Shown: positions 10,131-18,472, counted from the first letter of the stretch. The stretch is DNA of 58,648 nucleotides from Bacteroidales bacterium (GCA_017521245.1 JAFXDI010000017.1:1-58648); one strand, 5' to 3'. A program made the numbers and translations. The notes: generated by a model from the letters alone, not told the origin.

Positions 10131-11051
10131 TTATTTATTAACGCGAAATCTGTCAATACCATCTTTCAAGTATCCTACCGATTGTTTTGCAGCAGCAATA
10201 CCGGCGTTAATATTTGCCTCTGCTGTTTGTGCTCCCATTTTTTTAGGAGTGAAGAAACAACGATTTTCAAATTTAGTTTTAAACTCATCAGCAATAACAG
10301 GAGCAATATCCGAAACGTAACGGAAATCTGCTCTATCTTCCATTAGTTTAACTAACTCCTCTTCGTTGATAACCTCTTTACGGGCAGTGTTGATAAGAAC
10401 TGCACCTTTGGGCATTTGGTTTAGAAGAGCATAGTTAATTGATTTTTTAGTTTCGTTTGTAGCAGGAATATGTAATGAAATAAATTGACACTCTGAATAA
10501 AGAGCATTTACATCTTTAACAGGAGTAACACCTGCTTCAATCATAACTTCATCTGGGCAGTATGGGTCAAAAGCCATAACTTCCATTCCAAAACCTTTTG
10601 CAATGCGAGCAACATTGCGACCAACTTGTCCGAATGCGTGAATTCCTAATTTCTTTCCAAGTAACTCTGTTCCTGAAGTTCCATTAAACATATTGCGAAC
10701 CATCATTACTGTCATACCAAAAACAAGTTCAGCAACTGCATTAGAGTTTTGACCGGGAGTATTCATCACGCATACACCTTTTGCTGTTGCAGCCTCAAGG
10801 TCTATATTGTCATATCCGGCACCTGCTCTAACAACTATTTTAAGATTTTCAGCAGCATCAATAACCTCTGCATCAATAATATCACTACGTACAATGATAC
10901 CATCTACATCTTTAACTGCATTTAAAAGGTTTGCTTTATCTCCGTATTTCTCTAACAAAACAAGTTCAAGACCGGCAGCCTCAATCTCTTTCTTTATACC
11001 TTCAACTGCAACAGCAGCAAAAGGCTTATCAGTAGCAACTAATATTTTCAT
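10131..11051 (-). CDS. serA: D-3-phosphoglycerate dehydrogenase-like protein (SerA), short form
   Basis: A 306-residue member of the D-2-hydroxyacid dehydrogenase family, placed between serC and the DUF1015 gene, so presumably it oxidises 3-phosphoglycerate with NAD. It has the substrate-domain VVRAGAGYDNIDLEAA, a Rossmann motif varied to HAFGQVG, an Asp for the NAD ribose (AFDPY), and INTARK with catalytic Arg at R224. No ACT or regulatory domain is present. Odd: where E. coli SerA has catalytic Glu (DVFPTEP) and His (TPHIGGST), this protein reads DIAPVIAD and TPKKMGAQT, putting Ile253 and Lys271 in their place. Family assignment is firm; the catalytic mechanism is open. Confidence 0.9.
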   Translation of the reverse strand: MKILVATDKPFAAVAVEGIKKEIEAAGLELVLLEKYGDKANLLNAVKDVDGIIVRSDIIDAEVIDAAENLKIVVRAGAGYDNIDLEAATAKGVCVMNTPGQNSNAVAELVFGMTVMMVRNMFNGTSGTELLGKKLGIHAFGQVGRNVARIAKGFGMEVMAFDPYCPDEVMIEAGVTPVKDVNALYSECQFISLHIPATNETKKSINYALLNQMPKGAVLINTARKEVINEEELVKLMEDRADFRYVSDIAPVIADEFKTKFENRCFFTPKKMGAQTAEANINAGIAAAKQSVGYLKDGIDRFRVNK

Positions 11052-11070
11052 AATTTATTTTATTAATTAA

Positions 11071-11111
11071 AGAAACCCACTTGAAGGATTTTTATACTTC
11101 AAAGTGAGTTT
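11071..11111. repeat. Inverted repeat between serC and serA
   Basis: Imperfect hairpin in which GAAAC..ACTT.GAAG pairs with CTTC.AAGT..GTTTC. The T content after it on the minus strand is modest (TTTCTTTAATT). It may partly terminate or stabilise the serC end of the operon message. Confidence 0.55.
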
Positions 11112-11131
11112 CAATTAAATTTGTATATCTA

Positions 11132-12199
11132 TTAATATTTTTTCTCAAATTCTTTCATTGTGTCAATCAAGGCAGCAACACTCTCTTTTGGCATTGCATT
11201 GTAGATTGATGCTCTAAATCCACCAACTGAGCGGTGTCCTTTAATACCAATCATACCTTTTGATTTCGCAAACTCAACAAATTCGCCTTCAAGTTCTTGA
11301 TACTCCTCGTTCATGACAAAACAAACATTCATTATTGAACGGTCTTCAACAGCAGCAGTACCTTTGAATAGACGGTTTCTGTCAATCTCATCATATAGCA
11401 TAGTTGCTTTCTCAACATTAATTTTTTCAAGAGCAGCAACACCACCTAATGATTTGTAGTATTTAAGAGTTTGCAATGCAGAGAAGATTGGCAAACAAGG
11501 AGGAGTGTTGAACATTGAACCTTTCTTAATGTGAGTACGATAGTCTAACATAGTAGGAATAGGTCTGTCAACTTTACCAAGAGCATCTTCTTTAACAATT
11601 GCCAAAGTTACACCAGCAGGAGCCAAGTTCTTTTGAGCACCTGCATAGATAATATCATATTTTGATACATCAATAGGACGAGAGAAGATATCAGATGACA
11701 TATCTGCAACCAAACGAGCTTTTACATCAGGATCTTTTCTAATCTCTGTACCAAATATTGTGTTGTTAGATGTAAAGTGGAAATAATCTACATCTTCAGG
11801 TATTTCATAGTTTTTAGGAATATAGTTAAAGTTAGCATCTTTTGATGAAGCAACAACTTCAACCTCTCCAAATAATTTAGCCTCTTTAATAGCATTTACA
11901 GCCCATGTTCCAGTCTCTAAGTAAGCAGCTTTAGTTTTAAGAATGTTGTATGGAACCATACAGAATTGCATACTTGCACCACCACCAACTAATACAACTT
12001 CGTAACCAGCGGGAACGTCAAGAAGTTCTTTAATTAATGCTTGAGTTTCGTCCATAACTGCAACGAACTCTTTTGAGCGGTGAGATACCTCCAAAATTGA
12101 AAGACCTGTACCAGCAAAATCCATAACAGCATCAGCTGTGTTTTTAATTGTGTAGGGACTCAAAATTGAGGGACCTGCATAAAAGTTGTGCTTTTTCAT
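11132..12199 (-). CDS. serC: Phosphoserine aminotransferase SerC
   Basis: PLP enzyme converting 3-phosphohydroxypyruvate and glutamate to phosphoserine; it can also serve pyridoxine synthesis. The 355-residue protein opens with [11 protein letters not shown], has [35 protein letters not shown] and the PLP-lysine motif [13 protein letters not shown], and closes with [17 protein letters not shown]. It is the first gene of serC-serA-DUF1015 and has a textbook Bacteroidetes promoter 68-98 bases upstream. Length is normal. Confidence 0.97.
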   Translation of the reverse strand: MKKHNFYAGPSILSPYTIKNTADAVMDFAGTGLSILEVSHRSKEFVAVMDETQALIKELLDVPAGYEVVLVGGGASMQFCMVPYNILKTKAAYLETGTWAVNAIKEAKLFGEVEVVASSKDANFNYIPKNYEIPEDVDYFHFTSNNTIFGTEIRKDPDVKARLVADMSSDIFSRPIDVSKYDIIYAGAQKNLAPAGVTLAIVKEDALGKVDRPIPTMLDYRTHIKKGSMFNTPPCLPIFSALQTLKYYKSLGGVAALEKINVEKATMLYDEIDRNRLFKGTAAVEDRSIMNVCFVMNEEYQELEGEFVEFAKSKGMIGIKGHRSVGGFRASIYNAMPKESVAALIDTMKEFEKKY

Positions 12200-12266
12200 T
12201 TTTGTTAATTTTATATGTTTATAAATTTTTCTAAATATTAATTGACCTTTTGTTTTTTAGGCACGA

Positions 12267-12297
12267 CAAAATTAATACATAATTTCGGTATTGCAAA
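12267..12297 (-). promoter_or_regulatory. Promoter of the serC operon
   Basis: The minus strand carries TTTG (12297-12294), exactly 19 bases, then TAATTTTG (12274-12267). This is a full match to the Bacteroidetes primary-sigma consensus TTTG-N19-TAnnTTTG. Confidence 0.8.
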
Positions 12298-12368
12298 TAA
12301 AATGCAAACAAAATGCAATTTAAAACTTGTTAATCTTTATCTTTTTGCTACAAAATATTCTTAATTTC

Positions 12369-13652
12369 TTACTTCTTTGTAAATTTATCTCCCCATAATT
12401 GCTCCATTCTTTCTCTCATTCTCTCTTCCGAAGCATTATATTGAGGTTTCCAAAAAGAAAAATCTTTAATATTATCAGGTAAAAATTGTTGTTTAACAAA
12501 ATTACCAGGGTAGTCGTGAGCATATTTATAACCACTACCATAGCCTGACTCTTTCATCAATTTTGTAGGTGCGTTACGAAGATGTAGAGGAACTGGTAAA
12601 TCGCCACTCTCTTCAATCTTCATAAGAGCATCATTAATTGCCATATATGCTGAGTTGCTTTTGGGGCTTGTAGCCAAATATATAGTAGCCTCAGCTAAAA
12701 TAATTCTACCTTCAGGCCAGCCAATCTTTTCGAGAGTATCAAAACAAGCATTGGCTATCAAAAGAGCATTTGGATTTGCCAATCCTATATCTTCTGCCGC
12801 AGATATAACTAAACGGCGAGCAATAAATTTAGGATCTTCTCCACCTGCAACCATTCTTCCTAACCAATAGATTGCAGCATCAGGGTCACTACCTCTAATT
12901 GATTTAATAAAGGCAGAAATTATATCGTAGTGCATTTCGCCACCTTTATCGTATGCTGCTGGGTTTTGTTGTAAGCGTTCAGTTACAATACTATTGTTTA
13001 TAACAACACACTCGTTTATAGGTGTACTTTGAACAATAAGATCAATTATATTCAAAAGTTTACGAGCATCACCACCTGAATATCTGAAAAGAGCCTCAGT
13101 CTCTTCAACCTTAAAAGTAAGTTTCTTTAAATAAACATCTTCGGTAATTGCTTTGTTTAGCAAATCATTAAGGTCGCTCTCCTCTAAAGGCTTTAAAGTA
13201 TAAACCTGGCAACGAGAGAGTAGGGGGCGAATAACTTCAAACGAAGGGTTCTCTGTTGTTGCACCAATAAGAGTTACCGTACCATTCTCAACTGCACCTA
13301 AAAGAGAGTCTTGTTGCGATTTGCTAAATCGGTGTATCTCATCAATAAACAAAATGGGGCGTGCAATTGACTGAAAAACTCCTGCACTCTTGCATTTGTC
13401 AATAACATCCCTAACATCTTTAACTCCCGAATGAATAGCACTTAAAGTATAGAAAGGGACCTCTAATATTGAGGAAATTATTTTAGCTAACGATGTTTTA
13501 CCCACACCGGGAGGACCCCATAATATAAAAGAAGAGATTCTTCCACTCTCAATCATATTACGAAGAATTGCACCTTTTGCAACGAGGTGTTTTTGTCCTA
13601 TATACCCATCAAAATTAACTGGGCGTAATCTTTCTGCTAAAGGTTGGTGCAT
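12369..13652 (-). CDS. rarA: Replication-associated recombination protein RarA (MgsA)
   Basis: AAA+ ATPase acting at stalled replication forks. The 427-residue protein has Walker A GPPGVGKTS (46-54), Walker B LFIDEIHRF, a sensor-1 region LIGATTENPSFEV, sensor-2 arginine in GGDARKLLN, and the C-terminal tetramerisation part with HLRNAPTKLMKE and YKYAHDYPGNF. Length and motif order match RarA rather than RuvB. A TATCTTCG promoter-like element lies just upstream on the minus strand (about 13681-13689). It ends 169 bases before serC, which has its own promoter. Confidence 0.96.
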   Translation of the reverse strand: MHQPLAERLRPVNFDGYIGQKHLVAKGAILRNMIESGRISSFILWGPPGVGKTSLAKIISSILEVPFYTLSAIHSGVKDVRDVIDKCKSAGVFQSIARPILFIDEIHRFSKSQQDSLLGAVENGTVTLIGATTENPSFEVIRPLLSRCQVYTLKPLEESDLNDLLNKAITEDVYLKKLTFKVEETEALFRYSGGDARKLLNIIDLIVQSTPINECVVINNSIVTERLQQNPAAYDKGGEMHYDIISAFIKSIRGSDPDAAIYWLGRMVAGGEDPKFIARRLVISAAEDIGLANPNALLIANACFDTLEKIGWPEGRIILAEATIYLATSPKSNSAYMAINDALMKIEESGDLPVPLHLRNAPTKLMKESGYGSGYKYAHDYPGNFVKQQFLPDNIKDFSFWKPQYNASEERMRERMEQLWGDKFTKK

Positions 13653-13771
13653 ATATATAATATATGTAGTTCTACCTTTGCGAAGATAATAAATAAATTA
13701 ATGAGTAAGAAAAAGATTTAAATAAACTTATAAACAAAATTTTTTCAAATATTTTTTTAAACCTTTGTAAT

Positions 13772-13779
13772 TATATTTG
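13772..13779 (+). promoter_or_regulatory. -7 promoter element for the cysteine-rich protein gene
   Basis: TATATTTG matches TAnnTTTG and lies 33 bases before the ATG at 13813. No clear TTTG is found at the -33 position. Confidence 0.5.
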
Positions 13780-13812
13780 GTCATAAAGACAGAAACTTTA
13801 ATAAAAACGACT

Positions 13813-14451
13813 ATGAAACTTACAAAATTTAAATCAGTATCACTATCGTTAGCAATAATGATGAGTATTTCTTCAGTGTCATTTGCACAAAGTAGTAAAA
13901 AAATATCTTCAAAAGATATAGCGGCGAAGAAAACAGAGATGATGAAAGAGAGTTTAGATTTGACTAAAAAGCAAACAAAACAAGTATATGATATAAATCT
14001 AAACTATTTTAATTTTAAAAAAGGTTGTATTGCTCATCGTCCAACACTACCAAAAGAGGGAAAGCATTTTAAAGGAGTAGTCTGTCAACCTAATCCAGAG
14101 AGACCTTGTGCTGTTGAATGTGAACGACCTAAACCTAATTGCAAAAGTGTTTGTCCTAATGGGAAACCTCAAATGAAAGGCAATTGTCCAAAATCTCAAC
14201 CTTGCCCACAAATGAAACCGGAATGTGGCAAACCAAAATGCGATTCATCATTTATGAGAGGCAACCCAAATCATATGAAAGGCTGCTATCATAATAACAA
14301 ATATATGAAGCCCGATTCTGCTACATGCAACTATTACAGAGCAATGAAAAACGTTTTAACAGCATCGCAATATGAAAAATGGGTAAGAATGGAACGAGGT
14401 TGTGCTAAACCCCATAATGGATGTCCTCAAAAACCATGTTCTAAAAGATAA
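13813..14451 (+). CDS. Secreted cysteine-rich protein with a Spy/DUF4890-like frame
   Basis: I start this at the ATG at 13813 because it begins a clear signal peptide (KLTKFKSVSLSLAIMMSISS, cleavage after SFA before QSSKK). An in-frame TTG at 13777 would add 12 unlikely residues. After the signal come a helix (KKTEMMKESLDLTKKQTKQVYDIN in outline) and a C-terminal LTASQYEKWVRME, the layout of Spy/CpxP-like and DUF4890 proteins. Between and after them lie about fifteen Cys plus many Pro, Lys and Asn, in short Cx5-12C spacings. This suggests a periplasmic metal-binding or disulfide-rich insert. Exact function unknown. Confidence 0.75.
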   Translation: MKLTKFKSVSLSLAIMMSISSVSFAQSSKKISSKDIAAKKTEMMKESLDLTKKQTKQVYDINLNYFNFKKGCIAHRPTLPKEGKHFKGVVCQPNPERPCAVECERPKPNCKSVCPNGKPQMKGNCPKSQPCPQMKPECGKPKCDSSFMRGNPNHMKGCYHNNKYMKPDSATCNYYRAMKNVLTASQYEKWVRMERGCAKPHNGCPQKPCSKR

Positions 14452-14477
14452 ACCTTAATCTAATATATGAAAAACAA

Positions 14478-14512
14478 AAAAAATGCTATTGGTGTCAATA
14501 GCATTTTTTTTG
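14478..14512. terminator. Bidirectional terminator
   Basis: AAAAATGCTATTG pairs with CAATAGCATTTTT across a 4-base loop. It is flanked by an A-run on the left and eight T's on the right, so it serves both the plus-strand cysteine-rich gene and the minus-strand gene that ends at 14513. Confidence 0.9.
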
Positions 14513-14836
14513 TTACATATCATCTGTATATTTTATTATTCGTCGATTATTAAGTTCTTTCAAATCGTTATTATTAAAATCAAATAGATATGGTGTCCCA
14601 TAAACTTTTAATTGATGTAACACTGATTCTGTTTTATTATTAGGTTTTTCCCAATTATCTTTATGACCTTTTGTTAATCTACAAATTTCATCAAAACATT
14701 CTTGACTAAAGAATATATTCTCATTTTTTACAAATATATCTTTTAGATAGCCTGAATCCGATCGAATAATTTGTCTTATTGTTTCATTAGGGTGACGTTT
14801 TGAAAATTGTAAAACTTCATCAATAGACTTAATCAT
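14513..14836 (-). CDS. Hypothetical protein, 107 residues
   Basis: I chose the ATG at 14836 (MIKSIDEVLQF) because the longer start at 14884 would overlap the upstream gene by 35 bases. The protein is charged and soluble, with IRQIIRSDSGYLKDIFVKNENIFFSQECFDEI in outline. The pattern of a residue run followed by GYLKD-x-IxN-x3-FxLS recalls a short conserved module seen in Bacteroidetes proteins that assess or follow exonuclease-like domains, but I cannot name the family. It is the last gene of the minus-strand island 14513-16515. No membrane segment. Confidence 0.65.
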   Translation of the reverse strand: MIKSIDEVLQFSKRHPNETIRQIIRSDSGYLKDIFVKNENIFFSQECFDEICRLTKGHKDNWEKPNNKTESVLHQLKVYGTPYLFDFNNNDLKELNNRRIIKYTDDM

Positions 14837-14849
14837 ATATATAGTATTT

Positions 14850-15260
14850 CTATTTATAATATTCAATATAGATATTTCTGTCAAACATGTCTAATCTACA
14901 TTTTTCTATTTCATCGCCTTTAATATATAAAGTAATTCCATAATCTGACATATCAAAATTATCCCAACCAAAAGGAGTTTGAGCTAAAACAGAGTATCCT
15001 CTAAGAACTATAATATTCGAATTTTGAAGAACTACTCTCATGGGCTTTGGGCTCATTTGGTATTTATTTTGCCATAATGGATGATTCCCATCAATATTAA
15101 TTATAGAAATAATATAACCATCTCCATTAATAAGTTTATATCCTTTACACCCATTGATGTTTTTTTCTATTTTTATGCATCGGTTACATTCTTGCAAACT
15201 ATTTATGGGTATATTATTCTCAAACCTTTGGTGAGATGTAGAGTTAAAACTAATTTCCAT
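14850..15260 (-). CDS. Hypothetical protein, 136 residues
   Basis: A soluble, strand-rich protein without signal peptide. It has CNRCIKIEKNINGCKGY, IISIINIDGNHPLW, PMRVVLQNSNIIVLRGYSV and the acidic ending. I do not recognise it. The regular beta pattern and small size suggest a single compact domain. It begins 6 bases after the TerB-like gene stop, so the two are probably cotranscribed. An unknown role shared with its neighbours is likely. Confidence 0.7.
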   Translation of the reverse strand: MEISFNSTSHQRFENNIPINSLQECNRCIKIEKNINGCKGYKLINGDGYIISIINIDGNHPLWQNKYQMSPKPMRVVLQNSNIIVLRGYSVLAQTPFGWDNFDMSDYGITLYIKGDEIEKCRLDMFDRNIYIEYYK

Positions 15261-15266
15261 TTCAGA

Positions 15267-15674
15267 TTATGATTCTTTTTCTAAATACTTAATAATGTCT
15301 ACTATCATAGCATCAATAATTTCATGTTTAAATCCAAGATTTAAAGCTGTTAATTTACAAAGTGCTAATTCTTTTTTGTCTATATTTCCATCAACCATCA
15401 TAATGCTAACCATATCTCTAAGATATTGAATTTTTGTTTCATAATCAGTGGGTTTAACATATTCTACAGAGTTGGGATCTTTTATAATATCATTAATGGT
15501 TTCTATTGCTAAACCCTCTCTCTCGCATATACAAACTAATGTGGCAAATTCTTCTTCATCTACTTTCCCATCACTTATAGCAACTGCTATTAAATTTTTT
15601 AGATGACTAATCTTTTCCTCATTTTGCATTTTTACATAACTTTTTTTTTTACTAAAGAAATCAAATATTCCCAT
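15267..15674 (-). CDS. TerB-like protein
   Basis: I placed the start at 15674 (MGIFDFFSKKK); an in-frame ATG at 15773 would run 59 bases into the upstream gene. The 135-residue protein has two repeats of an acidic, calcium- or metal-site-like helical motif, AISDGKVDEEEFATL and MMVDGNIDKKELALC. That is the D-G-x-V/I-D-x2-E pattern of the tellurite-resistance TerB/co-chaperone DjlA fold. Such proteins often sit in stress or defence-like gene sets, but no other ter genes are here. Its first six residues equal those of the upstream gene product. Confidence 0.75.
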   Translation of the reverse strand: MGIFDFFSKKKSYVKMQNEEKISHLKNLIAVAISDGKVDEEEFATLVCICEREGLAIETINDIIKDPNSVEYVKPTDYETKIQYLRDMVSIMMVDGNIDKKELALCKLTALNLGFKHEIIDAMIVDIIKYLEKES

Positions 15675-15714
15675 AAAATTAAGTATTAAGTTGTTTATTA
15701 ATAAATTTTTATAT

Positions 15715-16515
15715 TTAGAAATTTTTAAGTGTCTCTTCACACTCTTTATATACACTTTTGAAGTGTATTTCACATTCTTTTATAAAAGATTCTTTAGAGT
15801 AATCTTCAATTTTCGAAACTCTTTCTAAAAAATCATTAATCACACTCTCTTGAGGTATATAATAATTCAAATCTGTAGGAATGAGATAAGATTTATTTTC
15901 GATATCGTAAAATTTTGAAAGAGCATAGTACATTATATAATCTTTGAAGTTTATAGCATCATTACGGAATTTTTCAAATCCAGAATCATTAAAAGGATCT
16001 CCAGCAAGATATACATTAATCCCTCTTTTTTTATTAAATATATTACAATAGCTTGATATTAATTTGCTTTTCATTAAATTATAATTTACTAATAAGATTG
16101 CAAATAATACTGGAGCTACAAAACTATTATTATTATCTATTAGATTCCTTGCCAAGCAATAATATGCATTTTCAGCAGCGACAGAATTAAAATCAGGATC
16201 TCCAAAATCATATCTTAAGGCTATTGTTGTGAATGCCATACCTACTACTTGACATTCTTTAGAAGAAAGTTCTAAAAGCACTTTCCCTCCTTGTCTCTGA
16301 GGACTTACTTCCATATATAAATCTTTACATAATCTACCTGCAAATGATTTATTTCCCACATTATAAGCAAAATTTAAGCTTGTCGCAATTTCAACAATTT
16401 TATCTGTGTCATACTCTTTATATTGCGGTTTATATTCCTCAAAAATCACTTTATTTTCAGATATATTTTTTGCTTGTTTGTTTTTATTTCTAAATAAGAA
16501 ATCAAATATTCCCAT
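15715..16515 (-). CDS. Hypothetical protein, 266 residues
   Basis: A soluble, mostly helical protein with no signal peptide. It begins MGIFDFLFRNKNK, almost the same as the TerB-like protein after it, and continues with a predicted alpha-helical core (FAYNVGNKSFAGRLCKDLYME; ALRYDFGDPDFNSVAAENAYYC). It is not a family I recognise. The MGIFDF start is common in small bacterial cytoplasmic proteins and may form a short membrane-touching amphipathic helix; that is inference. It is the first gene of the island, 118 bases after the XRE-type gene. Confidence 0.7.
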   Translation of the reverse strand: MGIFDFLFRNKNKQAKNISENKVIFEEYKPQYKEYDTDKIVEIATSLNFAYNVGNKSFAGRLCKDLYMEVSPQRQGGKVLLELSSKECQVVGMAFTTIALRYDFGDPDFNSVAAENAYYCLARNLIDNNNSFVAPVLFAILLVNYNLMKSKLISSYCNIFNKKRGINVYLAGDPFNDSGFEKFRNDAINFKDYIMYYALSKFYDIENKSYLIPTDLNYYIPQESVINDFLERVSKIEDYSKESFIKECEIHFKSVYKECEETLKNF

Positions 16516-16633
16516 AATATTATTTTTTTTGATTTGTTGATTTTTTTAACAAATGTATATAAATACAATACACAAGTTTGCTAATTATCGTATCCTATAA
16601 ATCCACTATATGTGGAAATATATTCACAACTAT

Positions 16634-16834
16634 TTATAGGTTATCGGTATAGTATGAGAAGAAATTATGATTTAAAATTTGTGAGATTTTAAAGAGTAGG
16701 GCAGAGTCAATACTTTCTCTTTTGAAGATTTTATACACATTGGTTCGTTCGCAGCAAAGCATATTTGCAAACCATGTTACGGAGCGACCTTGTCTGTAGA
16801 ACTCTTTTTCAATAATTTTTCCTATGTGTACCAT
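16634..16834 (-). CDS. Small XRE-type helix-turn-helix protein
   Basis: A 66-residue DNA-binding protein. VTWFANMLCCERTNVYKIFKRES at residues 19-41 in outline is a helix-turn-helix of the kind found in short Bacteroidales XRE-like regulators, and the end SQILNHNFFSYYTDNL is also typical. The ATG lies only 4 bases after the T-run of an intrinsic terminator on the same strand, so there is no room for a separate promoter or usual ribosome site after the terminator. Expression probably depends on readthrough from the structured RNA upstream. Target unknown; it might control the island that follows. Confidence 0.75.
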   Translation of the reverse strand: MVHIGKIIEKEFYRQGRSVTWFANMLCCERTNVYKIFKRESIDSALLFKISQILNHNFFSYYTDNL

Positions 16835-16837
16835 AAT

Positions 16838-17010
16838 AAAAAAGGCGGAACCATTCGATACTTAAATTCTACTTGAGGTACCGCCAAGCACCCTGCACAC
16901 AAATAAGTACGAACAGTCCACGCCTAACATAGGCTATGAACTATTAACACTTATTCTCGTATGCTTTCAAATTGGCGGTTTTCAAGTAGAGAGAATAAGA
17001 GCAATTGCTC
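16838..17010 (-). ncRNA. Structured RNA with overlapping terminator (6S/Bacteroidales-1-like or attenuator)
   Basis: On the minus strand the region folds into a long rod. TCTACTTGA (16990-16982) pairs with TCAAGTAGA (16876-16868) and CCGCCAA (16978-16972) with TTGGCGG (16887-16881). GCATAC (16964-16959) pairs with GTGTGC (16900-16895), AATAAGT with ACTTATT (16955-16949 and 16908-16902), AGTTCA with TGGACT (16942-16937 and 16920-16915), and GCCTA with TAGGC (16934-16930 and 16926-16922). A terminator GGCGGTACC...GGTTCCGCC-TTTTTT (16885-16838) shares the closing-helix strand. An unbranched rod with an asymmetric bulge and a terminator suits 6S RNA or Bacteroidales-1, but a regulatory leader of the following HTH gene is equally open. 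Confidence 0.6.
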
Positions 17011-17146
17011 TAACAAAATTTATAAATTTAAAGGTGTATTATCCCTTTAATCTATCTATAGTTCTATTTATCTTTAGTTAAATTTTCACTACAAAAATAA
17101 TATAAATTCTCAATATAATGTTTTTATATATTCTAATTATTAAAAC

Positions 17147-17177
17147 GAAAAAAGAGTTCGGTTTTATCCGAACTCTT
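17147..17177 (-). terminator. purA terminator
   Basis: On the minus strand AAGAGTTCGG (17177-17168) pairs with CCGAACTCTT (17161-17152) over a 6-base loop, followed by TTTTCG. Located 24 bases after purA. Confidence 0.92.
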
Positions 17178-17200
17178 CCTAACTATAATATTTGCAATTA

Positions 17201-18472
17201 TTATCTTACAATAGTTTGAGCTCTGTCAGGTCCAACAGATACAATCTTAATAGGAACTTCTAACTCCTCTTCCAAGAATTTGATATATGCTTTGAACTCT
17301 GCTGGGAATTCATCTTCTGATTGCATTTTAGTCATATCGCAATTCCAACCTGGAAGTTCTTTATAAATTGGTTCAATATCATCGCTGATAGAGAAAGGGA
17401 ACTCTGTTACTGTTTCTCCATTTATTTTGTATGCTACACACGCTTTAATTGTTTTGAATGAGTCAAGAACGTCGCTCTTCATCATAATTAAATCTGTAAC
17501 ACCATCAATCATAATAGCATATTTGAGTGCAACAAGGTCAATCCATCCGCAACGGCGTTTACGACCAGTTACTGCACCAAACTCATTTCCGTTTTTACAG
17601 ATTGTTTCTCCAACTTCATCAAATAACTCTGTTGGGAAAGGTCCACTACCTACGCGAGTACAATATGCTTTGAAAATACCATACACTTTACCAATTTTAG
17701 TAGGGGCAATACCCATACCTGTACATGCACCGGCACATACTGTATTTGATGATGTTACAAAAGGATATGAACCAAAATCAACATCCAATAGTGTACCTTG
17801 AGCGCCCTCAGCCAATACACTCTTGCCCTCTTTAAGCAGGTTGTTTATTACGTGTTCGCTATCAATTAGTTTAAACTCTTTGATATACTCTAATGCCTCA
17901 AAAAACTCTTTCTCTAAAGCCTCAATGTTATATTCAAAGTTTAATGATTTAAGAATTTGATCGTGTTTTGCTTTTGCTTTAGCATATTTATCATCAAAGT
18001 TCTCCAATATATCTCCAACTCTTAAACCGTTACGGCTTACTTTATCAGTATATGTAGGGCCAATGCCTTTACCTGTTGTACCAATTTTAGCATCACCTTT
18101 TGCTGCTTCGTATGCAGCATCTAACATACGGTGAGTAGGCAAAATCAAATGAGCCTTTTTAGATATGTATAAACGAGATTTTAAATCGTGTCCGCTCTCT
18201 GCCAACGCAACTGCTTCTTGTTTAAATAGAATTGGGTCTAAGACAACTCCGTTACCAATAATATTTATTTTACCTCCTTGAAATATTCCTGATGGAATTG
18301 AACGAAGAACATATTTTTCTCCATTAAAAACAAGGGTATGTCCTGCATTTGGACCTCCTTGGAAACGAGTAATAACATTGTATTCAGGAGTTAGAACGTC
18401 AACTACTTTTCCTTTACCTTCATCGCCCCATTGAAGACCTAATAACACATCTACTTTCATGGTTGTGCTCAT
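17201..18472 (-). CDS. purA: Adenylosuccinate synthetase PurA
   Basis: Links IMP and aspartate with GTP to form adenylosuccinate in AMP synthesis. The 423-residue protein has the GTP loop LGLQWGDEGKGKVVD near residue 11, FQGGPNAGHT, TTGKGIGPTYTDK, the LAEGAQGTLLDVDFG region, VTSSNTVCAGACTGMG, and VTGRKRRCGWIDLV. Length is standard. It starts right at the stop of the fur-like gene and ends before a strong terminator, so both are likely on one message. Confidence 0.97.
   Translation of the reverse strand: MSTTMKVDVLLGLQWGDEGKGKVVDVLTPEYNVITRFQGGPNAGHTLVFNGEKYVLRSIPSGIFQGGKINIIGNGVVLDPILFKQEAVALAESGHDLKSRLYISKKAHLILPTHRMLDAAYEAAKGDAKIGTTGKGIGPTYTDKVSRNGLRVGDILENFDDKYAKAKAKHDQILKSLNFEYNIEALEKEFFEALEYIKEFKLIDSEHVINNLLKEGKSVLAEGAQGTLLDVDFGSYPFVTSSNTVCAGACTGMGIAPTKIGKVYGIFKAYCTRVGSGPFPTELFDEVGETICKNGNEFGAVTGRKRRCGWIDLVALKYAIMIDGVTDLIMMKSDVLDSFKTIKACVAYKINGETVTEFPFSISDDIEPIYKELPGWNCDMTKMQSEDEFPAEFKAYIKFLEEELEVPIKIVSVGPDRAQTIVR

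Noticed and set aside
13777..13812. Longer start (TTG) for the cysteine-rich protein
   Set aside because: The ATG at 13813 starts a clear signal peptide; the longer form would bury it, and the TTG is part of the -7 element.
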